NCBI RefSeq assembly: GCF_000374445.1
Contig: NZ_KB894413.1
Location: 1 to 64,000, forward strand
Origin: Actinokineospora enzanensis DSM 44649
Lineage (GTDB): Bacteria; Actinomycetota; Actinomycetes; Mycobacteriales; Pseudonocardiaceae
Direction: 5' to 3'
DNA: 64,000 nucleotides
Each line of letters starts with the position of its first letter. Within the stretch, counting starts at the first letter, position 1. The notes under the pieces were generated by a model that was not told where the DNA came from, searched no databases, and saw nothing but the letters and a program-made list of their open reading frames with translations. The position numbers were made by a program, and so were the translations under genes. This document shows, piece after piece, positions 28,046 through 36,814 of the stretch.

Positions 28046-28358
28046 GGGCTCCGCACCGCCCGACGGTGGGCAGCGGGTAGCCGGGGAAACCCACGGCAAG
28101 GGTTCTGTGGGGTTCCGGCGCGCCCGCGAACCACAGCTCCCCCGACTCCCAGACCGTCCCGAGCACGTCCACCGGGGTGGAGGCAGGCACGGCGGTCCGC
28201 TCGACCGCGTCAGTGGACAGTCGCAAGTGGACAGCAGCGTCGGCCGCGCCGCCCGAGGTGGCGGCCCATGCTCCAACCGCGCTCGTACCGGGTCCATTCG
28301 CTCGCACGGAGGAGACCCGGCAGTCGCCGTGGATCGGCGGTAGCGTCCCACCGATCAC
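28014..28358 (-). pseudogene. Short, probably truncated copy of the GFPGYP family
   Basis: A 114-residue frame whose middle reads GELWFAGAPEPHRTLAVGFPGYPLPTV, the C-terminal module of the two full-length proteins encoded further right (GALWIKGAPRPGGRVAVGF and equivalents). The membrane and N-terminal parts of the family are missing, the C-terminus is extended and dissimilar, and its last 30 bases overlap the convergent lipB end. It looks like a remnant of a tandem duplication rather than a functional gene, but a small expressed protein (GTG start at 28358) cannot be excluded. Confidence 0.5.
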
Positions 28359-28492
28359 GATAGATCGGGATCAACGAGGCAAACCGACCAGGGCATCACC
28401 GTCCACACAGGCCAGTCGGCTCGACGGCCGGGAGCCGTGGGATCCGCCCGGATCCGGCCCGGGGTGTGGCGAACATCGCCGAAGCCGGGACG

Positions 28493-29542
28493 TCAGGCCG
28501 GGCCGAGGACGCGGGCGACGGTGACCATCGGGTAGCCGGGGAAGCCCACGGCGACCCGCCCGCCCGGCCGGGGCGCGCCCTTGATCCACAGGGCGCCGGT
28601 GGCGGTGACCGTGTTGGGCAGGTCCATCCCCACCTGGGCCAGCGCCAGGGTGACCGTGCCGCCTTCCGGAAGCCGGGCCGTGACCACCGCGTCGCGCACC
28701 CCGACCCGGTTCGGCGTGCACCGGTCGACGGTGGCCGTCGCGCGTGTCCACTCGCCCACGTCGAGCAGGCCGCGCAGTCGCCACTGGGCCGGGAGTCGGC
28801 GGTGCGGCCAGAGCATCGCCGCGCCGACGACGAGGGCTGCCGCCGCGCCCACCAGGTCCAGCGGCAGGTCCACGTGCCCGAGCCGGTCGAGAACCAGTCC
28901 GAACGCGACAAGCGGCGCGAGCAGCGGGATCACCAGGCGGACGATCCCCTGGCGGACGATCCCCGCCCACTGCACCGTCGGGTCGGCCGTCTCGCGCGCG
29001 GACACCGGCATCGGCTCCGGCCTGCCCGCCACCAGCCGCGCGGGCCACGCCTCGAACGACCCCTCGATCCGCACCGCCGCGATCCCCTTGCAGTCCGGTC
29101 CGACCACCCAGGCCCGCCCACTTCTGCGCAGCACCGCGCGGTGCGCCGGATACATGACCAGCGCCAGGCAGAAGGTCTGTTCCTCGGTCACCACTTCCAC
29201 GACGCAACGCCGTTTGCGCGTGCTGAGCACCTCGACGCGCGCGGGCCGCCACGCGGTGGTGCTCAGCAGCTCGGTGGTCGCCCTGCGCTCGGCTCCGGAC
29301 GACCGCAGCCACTTGATCCCGGTCGCCGTGTACAGGGCGGTCACCCCGGCCAACAGGATGCTGAACGGTCCGATCGCGTCCGCGACGTAGAACAGCAGGG
29401 CGCCGCACACGATCCCCACCGCCAGCGGCCGCAGCCCCCACCACGTACCCGGACGCAACCGGTAGCCGGACGCGGTGAACTCGTCGGCCAGCACCGGCCG
29501 GTCCAACGCGGGCACCGGCAGGACCACTTCGGCGGACGCCAT
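28493..29542 (-). CDS. GFPGYP-family membrane protein, copy B
   Basis: A 349-residue protein of unknown function. It begins MASAEVVLPVPALDRPVLAD, has two helices near residues 35-75, a cytoplasmic-type domain (RRCVVEVVTEEQTFCLALVM), two helices near 190-245, and ends with the module ALWIKGAPRPGGRVAVGF-PGYP-MVTVARVLGPA. The same architecture recurs in copy C upstream. Length, helix positions and motif order agree between the copies while sequence identity is modest, so the duplication is not recent. ATG at 29542. No enzyme motif is recognised; the family appears limited to this array as far as I can see here. Confidence 0.8.
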   Translation of the reverse strand: MASAEVVLPVPALDRPVLADEFTASGYRLRPGTWWGLRPLAVGIVCGALLFYVADAIGPFSILLAGVTALYTATGIKWLRSSGAERRATTELLSTTAWRPARVEVLSTRKRRCVVEVVTEEQTFCLALVMYPAHRAVLRRSGRAWVVGPDCKGIAAVRIEGSFEAWPARLVAGRPEPMPVSARETADPTVQWAGIVRQGIVRLVIPLLAPLVAFGLVLDRLGHVDLPLDLVGAAAALVVGAAMLWPHRRLPAQWRLRGLLDVGEWTRATATVDRCTPNRVGVRDAVVTARLPEGGTVTLALAQVGMDLPNTVTATGALWIKGAPRPGGRVAVGFPGYPMVTVARVLGPA

Positions 29543-29599
29543 GACACACCCCCAGATCGAGACTCCCGGAGCGGGATGATGATCGTCCGGGGGTGTGGC

Positions 29600-29701
29600 G
29601 GCCGTCAGGCGACGCGAGCCACGGTCGCCGACGCGTACCCCCGGGAAGCCGACCCCGACCCGCCCGCCGGACCGCACCTCGCCCCGCACCCACAGCGATT
29701 G
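29600..29701 (-). pseudogene. C-terminal module remnant between copies B and C
   Basis: Directly after the copy C stop codon, in the same frame, the minus strand reads SLWVRGEVRSGGRVGVGF-PG-VRVGDRGSRRL, the family's C-terminal module (compare NAWVIGTPRAGGRIAVGF in copy C). No upstream part is present. It is best read as the leftover of a third copy lost by recombination, or of a duplicated terminal module. Confidence 0.6.
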
Positions 29702-30757
29702 TCAGGCCGGGTCGGGCCAGTCCGGGCCGACGACCCGGGCCAGGGTGACCATGGGGTAGCCGGGGAAGCCGACCGCGATCCGGCCGCCCGCGCGGGGCGT
29801 GCCGATGACCCAGGCGTTCTTGGTCTCCGCCATGGTGGCGACGAGGTCGACGCCCGGGTACCACATGTCCAGGACCGCCGTCGTGCCGTCCGGGTAGCGC
29901 ACCCGCGCCCTGGGCCGGGGCGTCCCCGAGGACGTGACCGCCGCCTCCACCTTGACCCACCGGCCCGTGCGCAGCATCGAGGGCAGCCGCCAGAGGGCGA
30001 GCAGGCGTACGCACTTGCGCACCTGGAGCAGCCCGTAGAGCAGCACGCCCGCCACTCCGACGAGGAACATCTGCCGGGGCAACCGCGGGAACAGGTCGGT
30101 CGCGATGACGTACCCGAGCATCGGGGTGAGCGCCACGACCACCAGGGCCAGGAGGCTTCGGCGCTGCTTCACCGCGAGCCGCGTCGTGGGGTCGCGGGTC
30201 TCGAACCGGCGTTCCGGCAGCGGATCCGGCCGCCGCGTCGACCGGCGGGCGGGGAACGGGAGGTAGGAGCCCTCGACTCGCACCGCGGCGACCCCGGTCC
30301 GCTGGTCCGGCCCCGCGATCCAGCCCGTCCCGGTTCGGCGCAGCACACCCCGGTACAGCGAGAGCAGGCCCATCGCGCGCACCACGAAGACCTGGTCGCC
30401 GTCCGACACCTCCAGGCTCCGGGACTTGAGCAGCCGCAGCCGCACCGGCCGCCATGGAGTCGTGGCCAGCAGGGCGGGCATGGCCGCCATGGTCGCGTGC
30501 ATCCGCCACAAGGTGACCGCGCTCAGCAACCGGTATAGACCGAACAGACAGCACCAGGCGACGGCCCACACGGTCGGCGCGGGGGCGAAGACCAGATCGA
30601 CCACGACCAGGCAGGCCCAGAACACCGCGAGACCCAGGTGCACCGTCGCGGCCCGCGCCGCGTTCGGGAACGCGCGGAGCAGGGACGCGGTGACCTTGTC
30701 GGTCAGCACCGGCCGATCGAGCGCGGGCGCGGACACGACGACATCGGCGGACAGCAT
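29702..30757 (-). CDS. GFPGYP-family membrane protein, copy C
   Basis: A 351-residue relative of copy B: MLSADVVVSAPALDRPVLTD, two helices at about 40-75, the middle domain with ATTPWRPVRLRLLKSRSLEV and GVAAVRVEGSYLPFPARR, two helices at about 215-260, and the end NAWVIGTPRAGGRIAVGF-PGYP-MVTLARVVGPD. The shared TTPWRPxRxxxL and IxVEGSxxxxPAR segments place both in one family. ATG at 30757. Its promoter would lie in the gap that also holds the TTAC-N6-GTAA palindrome at 30804, divergent from the dehydrogenase gene. Function unknown. Confidence 0.8.
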   Translation of the reverse strand: MLSADVVVSAPALDRPVLTDKVTASLLRAFPNAARAATVHLGLAVFWACLVVVDLVFAPAPTVWAVAWCCLFGLYRLLSAVTLWRMHATMAAMPALLATTPWRPVRLRLLKSRSLEVSDGDQVFVVRAMGLLSLYRGVLRRTGTGWIAGPDQRTGVAAVRVEGSYLPFPARRSTRRPDPLPERRFETRDPTTRLAVKQRRSLLALVVVALTPMLGYVIATDLFPRLPRQMFLVGVAGVLLYGLLQVRKCVRLLALWRLPSMLRTGRWVKVEAAVTSSGTPRPRARVRYPDGTTAVLDMWYPGVDLVATMAETKNAWVIGTPRAGGRIAVGFPGYPMVTLARVVGPDWPDPA

Positions 30758-30803
30758 GGCAAACCCCCAGTACACGGCTGAGCGCCACCTCAGCGAACCG
30801 TGC

Positions 30804-30817
30804 TTACCCTCGGGTAA
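30804..30817. promoter_or_regulatory. Palindromic operator candidate upstream of the SDR gene
   Basis: TTACCCTCGGGTAA, a perfect palindrome with the same TTAC-N6-GTAA spacing as the sites before mce, ccr and lpd. It is 23 bases before the SDR start and 47 before copy C of the membrane family. Confidence 0.6.
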
Positions 30818-30839
30818 CGGGTTGCTGAAGGGAGGACGA

Positions 30840-31745
30840 ATGCGGTGGTCCGAGTCCGACATCCCACCCCAGGACGGCAGGACAGTGCTGGTCACCGGCG
30901 CCAACTCCGGGCTGGGCCTGCGCACCGCCCGGGTGCTCAGCTCGCGCGGCGCGCACGTGCTGATGGCGTGCCGGTCGCGGGAGCGGGGCCGGGCGGCGCT
31001 GGCGACCATCGACGGGCCCGCCGAGCTGCTGGACCTCGACCTCGCCGACCTGTCGTCGGTGCGCGCGGCCGCCGCCGAGGTCCGCGAACGCACCGGCGAC
31101 CGGCTGCACGTGCTGATCAACAACGCCGGGGTGCTCGGCGGCGCGGGCCGGACCACGGTGGACGGCTTCGACCTGCGGTTCGGCACCAACCACCTGGGCC
31201 ACGCGGCGCTGACCTGGCTGCTCATGCCCGCGTTGCGCGCCGTGCCGGGCGCGCGCGTGGTCACCGTGTCCAGCGTCGCCCACCGCGGTGGCAGGCTCGA
31301 CCTCACCGAGCAGGCCCGCTCCGGTTACGCACAGTCCAAACTGGCCAACCTGGTGTTCGCGATGGAGCTGGACCGGCGGGCGGCGGCGGCCGGGCTCGAC
31401 CTGGTCAGCGTCGCCGCGCACCCCGGGATCACCGCCACCGAGCTGGCGGGCAACACCGCGCTGCTGCACGTCGGCGGTGGGACGGGCCGTGCGGTGGCGG
31501 CGACGCTCCGGGCGGGATACCGCCTGGTCGGACAGTCCGCGGCGCGGGGCGCGCTGCCCCAGCTGTACGCCGCGACGGCCCCGGACGTGGTCGGCGGCGA
31601 GTACTTCGGACCGACCGGTCCGGGCGAGGCATTCGGCGGTCCGGGGCGCGCTCAACCGAGCAGAGCGGCCGTCGACCCGGCTCTTGGCCGGACATTGTGG
31701 GCGCGGACAGCCGAGCTGACCGGCGTTTCTCCGGATCCGGCGTAA
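30840..31745 (+). CDS. Short-chain dehydrogenase/reductase (retinol-dehydrogenase-like)
   Basis: A 301-residue classical SDR. NAD(P) loop TVLVTGANSGLGLRTARVL, HVLINNAGVLGG, GTNHLGHAALT, active-site Ser in VTVSSVAHRGG and Tyr/Lys in SGYAQSKLANLVF. The retinol-dehydrogenase-like subfamily is recognised from the NHLGHA motif and the Y-x3-K-N segment. Substrate unknown. ATG at 30840 follows GGAGG at 30831-30835. A perfect palindrome lies 23 bases upstream, shared with acyl-CoA genes. lipA follows 17 bases after the stop codon, so they may share a transcript. Confidence 0.92.
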   Translation: MRWSESDIPPQDGRTVLVTGANSGLGLRTARVLSSRGAHVLMACRSRERGRAALATIDGPAELLDLDLADLSSVRAAAAEVRERTGDRLHVLINNAGVLGGAGRTTVDGFDLRFGTNHLGHAALTWLLMPALRAVPGARVVTVSSVAHRGGRLDLTEQARSGYAQSKLANLVFAMELDRRAAAAGLDLVSVAAHPGITATELAGNTALLHVGGGTGRAVAATLRAGYRLVGQSAARGALPQLYAATAPDVVGGEYFGPTGPGEAFGGPGRAQPSRAAVDPALGRTLWARTAELTGVSPDPA

Positions 31746-31762
31746 AGGCGTAGCCTGACGGG

Positions 31763-32764
31763 GTGACAGTCGCGCCGGAGGGTCGGAAGATGCTGCGCCT
31801 GGAAGTGCGCAACAGCCAGACCCCGATCGAGAAGAAGCCGTCGTGGATCAAGACCCGGGCCAGGATGGGCCCGGAGTACCGCGAGCTGAAGGGCCTCGTC
31901 AAGCGCGAGGGCCTGCACACGGTGTGCGAAGAGGCGGGCTGTCCCAACATCTTCGAGTGCTGGGAAGACCGCGAGGCCACCTTCCTGATCGGCGGCGAGC
32001 AGTGCACCCGCCGCTGCGACTTCTGCCAGATCGACACCGGCCGCCCCGCCGACCTCGACCGCGACGAGCCGCGCCGGGTCGCCGAGTCCGTCCAGGCGAT
32101 GGGCCTGCGCTACTCCACGATCACCGGCGTCGCCCGCGACGACCTGCCCGACGGCGGCGCGTGGCTGTACGCGGAGACCGTGCGCCAGATCCACGCGATC
32201 AACCCGGGCACCGGCGTCGAGCTGCTCATCCCGGACTTCAACGCCGAGCCGGACCAGCTGGCCGAGGTGTTCGGCTCGCGCCCGCAGGTGCTCGCGCACA
32301 ACCTGGAGACGGTACCGCGGATCTTCAAGCGCATCCGCCCGGCGTTCCGCTACGAGCGCTCGCTGGCCGTGCTCACCGCGGCGCGGGCGGACGGGCTGGT
32401 CACCAAGTCGAACCTGATCCTGGGCATGGGCGAGACCGCAGACGAGGTCACCGCCGCGCTGCGGGACCTGCACGACGCGGGCTGCGACATCATCACCATC
32501 ACCCAGTACCTGCGCCCCAGCCCCCGCCACCACCCCGTCGACCGGTGGGTGAAGCCGGAGGAGTTCCTCCAGCACAAGGAGACCGCCGAACGGATCGGGT
32601 TCGCGGGCGTCATGGCGGGCCCGCTGGTGCGCTCGTCCTACCGCGCCGGACGGCTGTACACGCAGGCCGTGGAGCACCGCGGGCAGCAGGTGCCGGAGAA
32701 CCTGCGCCACCTGGCCGAGGCGGGCGAGTCCAGCCAGGAGATCACCGCCCTGCTCCGGCGCTGA
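31763..32764 (+). CDS. lipA: Lipoyl synthase
   Basis: A 333-residue radical-SAM enzyme that inserts sulfur at C6 and C8 of octanoyl groups on lipoyl domains. Both iron-sulfur clusters are evident: the auxiliary cluster ligands C55, C60 and C66 in [16 protein letters not shown], and the SAM cluster C81, C85 and C88 in [10 protein letters not shown]; the family C-terminal RSSYRAG is also present. GTG at 31763 matches the common start of the family; its ribosome binding site is weak, so coupling to the SDR gene is possible. With LipB it modifies the E2 encoded at 24 kb. Confidence 0.97.
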   Translation: MTVAPEGRKMLRLEVRNSQTPIEKKPSWIKTRARMGPEYRELKGLVKREGLHTVCEEAGCPNIFECWEDREATFLIGGEQCTRRCDFCQIDTGRPADLDRDEPRRVAESVQAMGLRYSTITGVARDDLPDGGAWLYAETVRQIHAINPGTGVELLIPDFNAEPDQLAEVFGSRPQVLAHNLETVPRIFKRIRPAFRYERSLAVLTAARADGLVTKSNLILGMGETADEVTAALRDLHDAGCDIITITQYLRPSPRHHPVDRWVKPEEFLQHKETAERIGFAGVMAGPLVRSSYRAGRLYTQAVEHRGQQVPENLRHLAEAGESSQEITALLRR

Positions 32765-32932
32765 CCCCTAGGGGGATTACCCCCGTGGTCTGACCCCGAT
32801 ATCGGAGCACAGGCCGATACGCGAGCTATGCCCGATATGTCAGGATCTCCCTGTCTCGCGCGCACCGGGGAGCCGCGCGCGAGGACGGCACCGGACGGCC
32901 CGGTGCCGCTCTTGATCGAGGGGGATCCGGTC

Positions 32933-33640
32933 GTGGCCTTGCTTTCCGACGTCCTGGAGTGGTTGCAGGCATTACCCCAGCCCGCCCTGGTGGCCGCCAC
33001 CGGCGGCCTGGTGCTCGCCGAGTGCACCATCGGCCTGGGCTTCATCGCCCCCGGCGAGGGCGGCCTGCTCATCGCCGCCACCACGGTGGACTCGGTCCCC
33101 CGCTTCCTGCTCCTGTGGGCGGTCGTCACCGTCTGCGCGGGCATCGGCGACTCCATCGGCTACCTCATCGGCCGCCGCTACGGCGTCCGCCTCCGCGAGA
33201 CCAGACTGATCCGGAAGTACGGCGTCGACGGCTGGGACAAGGCCACCGACATCCTCCGCCGCCGCGGCGCCTGGGCAGTTTTCTTCGCCCGCTTCATGCC
33301 GGTCGTCCGCACCCTGACCCCCGCCGCCGCGGGCACCTCGGAACTGCCCTACCGCAAGTTCCTCCCCGCCGTGGTCGCGGGCGCGGCGTGCTGGTCGGCC
33401 GTCCACATCGGCATCGGCGCCGCCCTCGGCGAGGCCGCCCACCGCCTGGAGGACTACCTCAGCGGCGGCGCGTTGATCCTCCTGGGCGCGGTCGTGGTGA
33501 CGGTCGTGACCATCCACCTGCTGAAGAGGCGCAGGAAGAACCGCGCGGCGCCCCAACCGCCCACTCCCGACGCAGTGCCTCAACCACCACCCACCCACCC
33601 GGCGGCCGACGACGACCCAGACCTCGAACCCGTCCGCTGA
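32933..33640 (+). CDS. DedA-family membrane protein
   Basis: A 235-residue protein in the DedA/VTT family, a group of about six-helix inner-membrane proteins implicated in lipid scrambling and membrane homeostasis. Seen: LPQPALVAATGGLVLAECTI, GFIAPGEGGLLIAATTV (the E/P-GE loop), DSIGYLIGRRYG, and FFARFMPVVRTLTPAAAG (the [F/Y]-x-R-[F/W]-x-P-x-R motif). GTG at 32933 is preferred because GAGGGGG sits a few bases upstream and the family starts near here; an upstream ATG at 32828 would add about 35 non-homologous residues. The C-terminal tail is basic, then Pro-rich. Confidence 0.88.
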   Translation: MALLSDVLEWLQALPQPALVAATGGLVLAECTIGLGFIAPGEGGLLIAATTVDSVPRFLLLWAVVTVCAGIGDSIGYLIGRRYGVRLRETRLIRKYGVDGWDKATDILRRRGAWAVFFARFMPVVRTLTPAAAGTSELPYRKFLPAVVAGAACWSAVHIGIGAALGEAAHRLEDYLSGGALILLGAVVVTVVTIHLLKRRRKNRAAPQPPTPDAVPQPPPTHPAADDDPDLEPVR

Positions 33641-33772
33641 CCCCACCGAAAGCCGAACGCGGCGAACCGGCGGTAGTCGGGAATTGTGTTATGGGGATCT
33701 GAGATACCCCAGGCGTGTTCGGCACAGGGCAGTCTTTTTACCGAATGGATACCCTGCCTTTCGGGAGCGACG

Positions 33773-35575
33773 ATGCTCAAACGTCTGGTTCCGGTCGCCG
33801 TGCTGGTCGCGGCCGTGCTGGCGCCCGGTTCCCAGGTCGGTGCCGCCGAGCTGGGAAAACCCGCACCGATCCCGGCCGCACCCGGCGCCGGGGTGCTGCA
33901 TTCGGGCGCCGCGGTCACCGCGGACACCGCGATTCGCTATGGGAATACTGGTAATGTGTGGCGGTCCGAGATCAAAGTCCCGGGCGCCACTTATGTGAAA
34001 GTGCATTTCGCGCCGTTGAAACTCGTCGGCGACGACTACGTGACCGTCTCGTCCCCGGACGGCCGCGAGAACTACACCTACTACGCCGACCGCGCGAAGA
34101 GCTCGCCGTCCACCGAACACGGCGTGCCGGGCTTCGCGGCGATGTCGGTCGACGGTGACACCGCGGTGGTCACCCTGCACGCCACCGGCCCGCGCGACGG
34201 CGACCGGCTGACCCGGCAGGGCTTCGGCACCCGGGTGACCCGCTACGACCGCGGCTACGGCGACACCGAGTTCGCCGCGAACAACCCGACCACGATGAGC
34301 GTGTGCGGCAACGACGCCCGCCGGGACGTGGTCTGTTACCAGACCAGCCACCCCACCGAGTACGCGCGCTCGAACGCCGTCGCACGGCAGCTGGTCGACG
34401 GCATCGGCTCCTGCACCGCGTGGCGGGTCGGCAACACCAACCGGATGCTGACCAACTTCCACTGCATCGGTAGCGCTGCCGAGCTGAAGTCCAGCGAGTT
34501 CCAGTTCGACTACCAGTGCGCCACGTGCGGTGGGAACAACCCGCGCACGGGAACCAAGGTCAGCGGCCAGGACCTGATCCGGTCCAGCACGTTGCAGCAG
34601 TTGGACTACACGCTGTTCAGCGTCACCAACTTCGAGAGCATCCGCCAGTACGGGACTCTCTACCTGGACGTGCGCGAACCCACCGCGAACGAGCGGATCT
34701 ACATCGCGGGCCACGGCGACATCAAGCCCAAGCGGATGTCCATCTACGAGGACACCGAGGGCGGCGCCGTCTGCAAGATCGACGTCGTGTCCTCCGGCGT
34801 GAACACCGGCTACCGCTGCGACTCCTCCGGCGGCAACTCCGGCTCCCCGGTCCTCGCGGGCTCCTCGCACAAGGTGATCGCCCTGCACCACCTGGGCGGC
34901 TGCCCGAACTGGGGCACCCGGATCACCCTGGTGTACAACGAGATCCGCGGCGACATCGACAACAACTCCGGCCCCACCGTGCCACCGGGCGAGATCTCCG
35001 TGCAACCGTCCTCGGGCAGCACCACACCCGGCACCACGTTGACCGCCACCGTGCAGACCCCGTCCGGCAGCGGGCAGTACGCCCTCAGCGCCACCGGCGC
35101 GCCCACCGGGACCACGGCGACCTTCTCGCCGTCGACCGTCCAGGCCGGACAGAGCTCGACCCTCACCCTGTCCACATCGGCCACCACACCACCGGGCACC
35201 TACCAGCTGACCGTGACGGCGACCGGCACCACCACCTCGTCGGCGACCTACGTCCTCACCGTGCAGGGCACCACCCCGTCCTGCCCGAACATGAAGGTCA
35301 CCAAGACGGGCACCCTGTCCGCGGGCGGCACCGCCATCCAGCCGGACGGGTCGTTCTTCCAGACCACGACCTCCGGCCAGCACCAGGCATGCCTGACTCC
35401 CCCGGCGGGCGCGACATTCGCCCTGGCCCTGCAGAAGTGGAACGGCTCCGGCTGGCCCACCGTCGCCCAGGGCACGACCACCCTGTCCTACAACGGCGCC
35501 GCGGGCTACTACCGCTACCAGATCAAGGCCACCACCGGCAGCGGCCAGTACACCCTCGGCTACAACGCCCCCTGA
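33773..35575 (+). CDS. Secreted trypsin-like serine protease with C-terminal Ig-like and PPC-like domains
   Basis: A 600-residue exported protease. Sec signal peptide at residues 1 to about 24 (LKRLVPVAVLVAAVLAPG), then a pro-region to about 175. The chymotrypsin-fold triad is His230 in MLTNFHCIG, Asp278 in QLDYTLF and Ser356 in SSGGNSGSPV, resembling lysyl endopeptidase-type bacterial proteases. Residues about 435-525 are a Thr/Ser-rich immunoglobulin-like domain (ISVQPSSGSTTPGTTLT), and the last 90 resemble a pre-peptidase C-terminal domain. ATG at 33773 with GGGAG upstream. A terminator hairpin follows. The pro-region suggests activation after secretion. Confidence 0.92.
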   Translation: MLKRLVPVAVLVAAVLAPGSQVGAAELGKPAPIPAAPGAGVLHSGAAVTADTAIRYGNTGNVWRSEIKVPGATYVKVHFAPLKLVGDDYVTVSSPDGRENYTYYADRAKSSPSTEHGVPGFAAMSVDGDTAVVTLHATGPRDGDRLTRQGFGTRVTRYDRGYGDTEFAANNPTTMSVCGNDARRDVVCYQTSHPTEYARSNAVARQLVDGIGSCTAWRVGNTNRMLTNFHCIGSAAELKSSEFQFDYQCATCGGNNPRTGTKVSGQDLIRSSTLQQLDYTLFSVTNFESIRQYGTLYLDVREPTANERIYIAGHGDIKPKRMSIYEDTEGGAVCKIDVVSSGVNTGYRCDSSGGNSGSPVLAGSSHKVIALHHLGGCPNWGTRITLVYNEIRGDIDNNSGPTVPPGEISVQPSSGSTTPGTTLTATVQTPSGSGQYALSATGAPTGTTATFSPSTVQAGQSSTLTLSTSATTPPGTYQLTVTATGTTTSSATYVLTVQGTTPSCPNMKVTKTGTLSAGGTAIQPDGSFFQTTTSGQHQACLTPPAGATFALALQKWNGSGWPTVAQGTTTLSYNGAAGYYRYQIKATTGSGQYTLGYNAP

Positions 35576-35582
35576 CAGAACA

Positions 35583-35616
35583 CGTGGGCCTGCCCGGCAA
35601 TCCGGGCAGGCCCACG
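35583..35616 (+). terminator. Terminator hairpin after the protease gene
   Basis: Perfect 15-bp stem, cgtgggcctgcccgg at 35583-35597 with 35602-35616, four-base loop. Confidence 0.85.
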
Positions 35617-35724
35617 CCCACCAGCACGATGACGCCCGGCATCGCCGCCGATATCACCGCGAGCCCGGTACCCTTGCACCCCTCTGACCAGTGCACCATG
35701 GGGCATGGATCGAAAGGGGCTTGC

Positions 35725-36747
35725 ATGGCCGGAATGCTGTATTACCCGTTCATCAATGTCCCGGAGCCTGTCGCGTACCGCGCCATGTTGTACTGCGACC
35801 ACCTGGCAACGATCCGACCGGTCTCGATGGATCCGCATCTGGAAAGCCGTATACGCCATGGCTTCGGCCCCAACGCGTTCGCGGACGGGTTCTACGAGCC
35901 GATCTCCTTGCTGAAGGATGGCGACGAGTTCGATCTGGATCGCATGGATCAAGGATGGTCGGGAGTACTCGACAAAATACTGGACCTGCCCGCGGACGAT
36001 CTTCTCGTACCAGAAAACGTCGACCTGCCTTATTGGTCTGTGATTCTCCATGGAAAGCTCGGCTCCGCCATCGAGAGTGCCTTGGTCGACGCAGGCCTGG
36101 CGCGCCGCCCCGGAGGGCGCGACGAAGTGCTGGCCGTATCACCTACAGTACAAATGATGGTGATCTCGGCGCTGGTCGACACCGTGGTGCGAGCGCGACC
36201 GGATCTGAGACCGCACACGGACCGCCAGTCCGCGCACGACCTCGCCATCGGCGAACACGACCACTGGCCCGAATTCCACTCGGCCAATCACTTCTGGATC
36301 ATCGAACTGGGAGACAGCCTCCCCGTCCCCGCACCCGGAACGCCTCTGGATCAGGTGTGGGAGTTCCGCGTCAAATACGACAATGAGCGGCAAAGGCTCG
36401 TCGCGACGGTGGACAAGTTCATCGAATCACTACGATCCTTCCACCCCGACCACGGCAACACCATCCGCCGCCTACACACCGAAGTCCGCCACGCCAGAGA
36501 CGACATGACGGCAGCGGGCAAGGCATCCCGAATAAGCTGGATCAAACGCTCCCTCTACACCTCGATCGCCATCGGCGTCGGCTACCTCGGCTCCAAGATC
36601 TCCCCCGACCTGGGCTGGCTGACCGGAATCATCGGGGGCGCCGCCGTCAACCTCGGCACAACTCCAGGGCACCGATACGAACGCGACCCAATCGACGTCT
36701 CATACCTGCACCGCCTCGACAAGGAAATCGGGAACTCCCCCGCCTGA
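35725..36747 (+). CDS. DUF6236-like protein, unknown function
   Basis: A 340-residue protein beginning MAGMLYYPFINVPEPVAYRA, with LYCDHLATIRPVSMDPHLE. The YYPFINV-x4-(18 residues)-LYCDHL start resembles the DUF6236 family, found scattered in bacteria with no known function. Near the C-terminus (about 290-315) is a weakly hydrophobic stretch, SLYTSIAIGVGYLGSKISPDL, possibly membrane-associated. Codon choice and base composition are clearly less GC-rich than in the flanking housekeeping genes, suggesting transfer. ATG at 35725 follows AAAGGGG. Convergent with the pentapeptide gene. Confidence 0.7.
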   Translation: MAGMLYYPFINVPEPVAYRAMLYCDHLATIRPVSMDPHLESRIRHGFGPNAFADGFYEPISLLKDGDEFDLDRMDQGWSGVLDKILDLPADDLLVPENVDLPYWSVILHGKLGSAIESALVDAGLARRPGGRDEVLAVSPTVQMMVISALVDTVVRARPDLRPHTDRQSAHDLAIGEHDHWPEFHSANHFWIIELGDSLPVPAPGTPLDQVWEFRVKYDNERQRLVATVDKFIESLRSFHPDHGNTIRRLHTEVRHARDDMTAAGKASRISWIKRSLYTSIAIGVGYLGSKISPDLGWLTGIIGGAAVNLGTTPGHRYERDPIDVSYLHRLDKEIGNSPA

Positions 36748-36814
36748 GGCAGCAGTCGTGGCACACGGTCAACCGACTCCTGCGCCGAGCAGAGTCGGGA
36801 ACGATCGTGGAGCT

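Noticed and set aside
35615-35623. CGCCCACCA, equal to the last 9 bases of tRNA-Val, as a possible attachment-site copy
   Set aside because: It is in the opposite orientation to the tRNA end and overlaps the protease terminator, and the match is too short to support an integration boundary.
35744-35757. TTACCCGTTCAT near the DUF6236-like start as another operator
   Set aside because: It is inside the coding region and only half of the palindrome matches.
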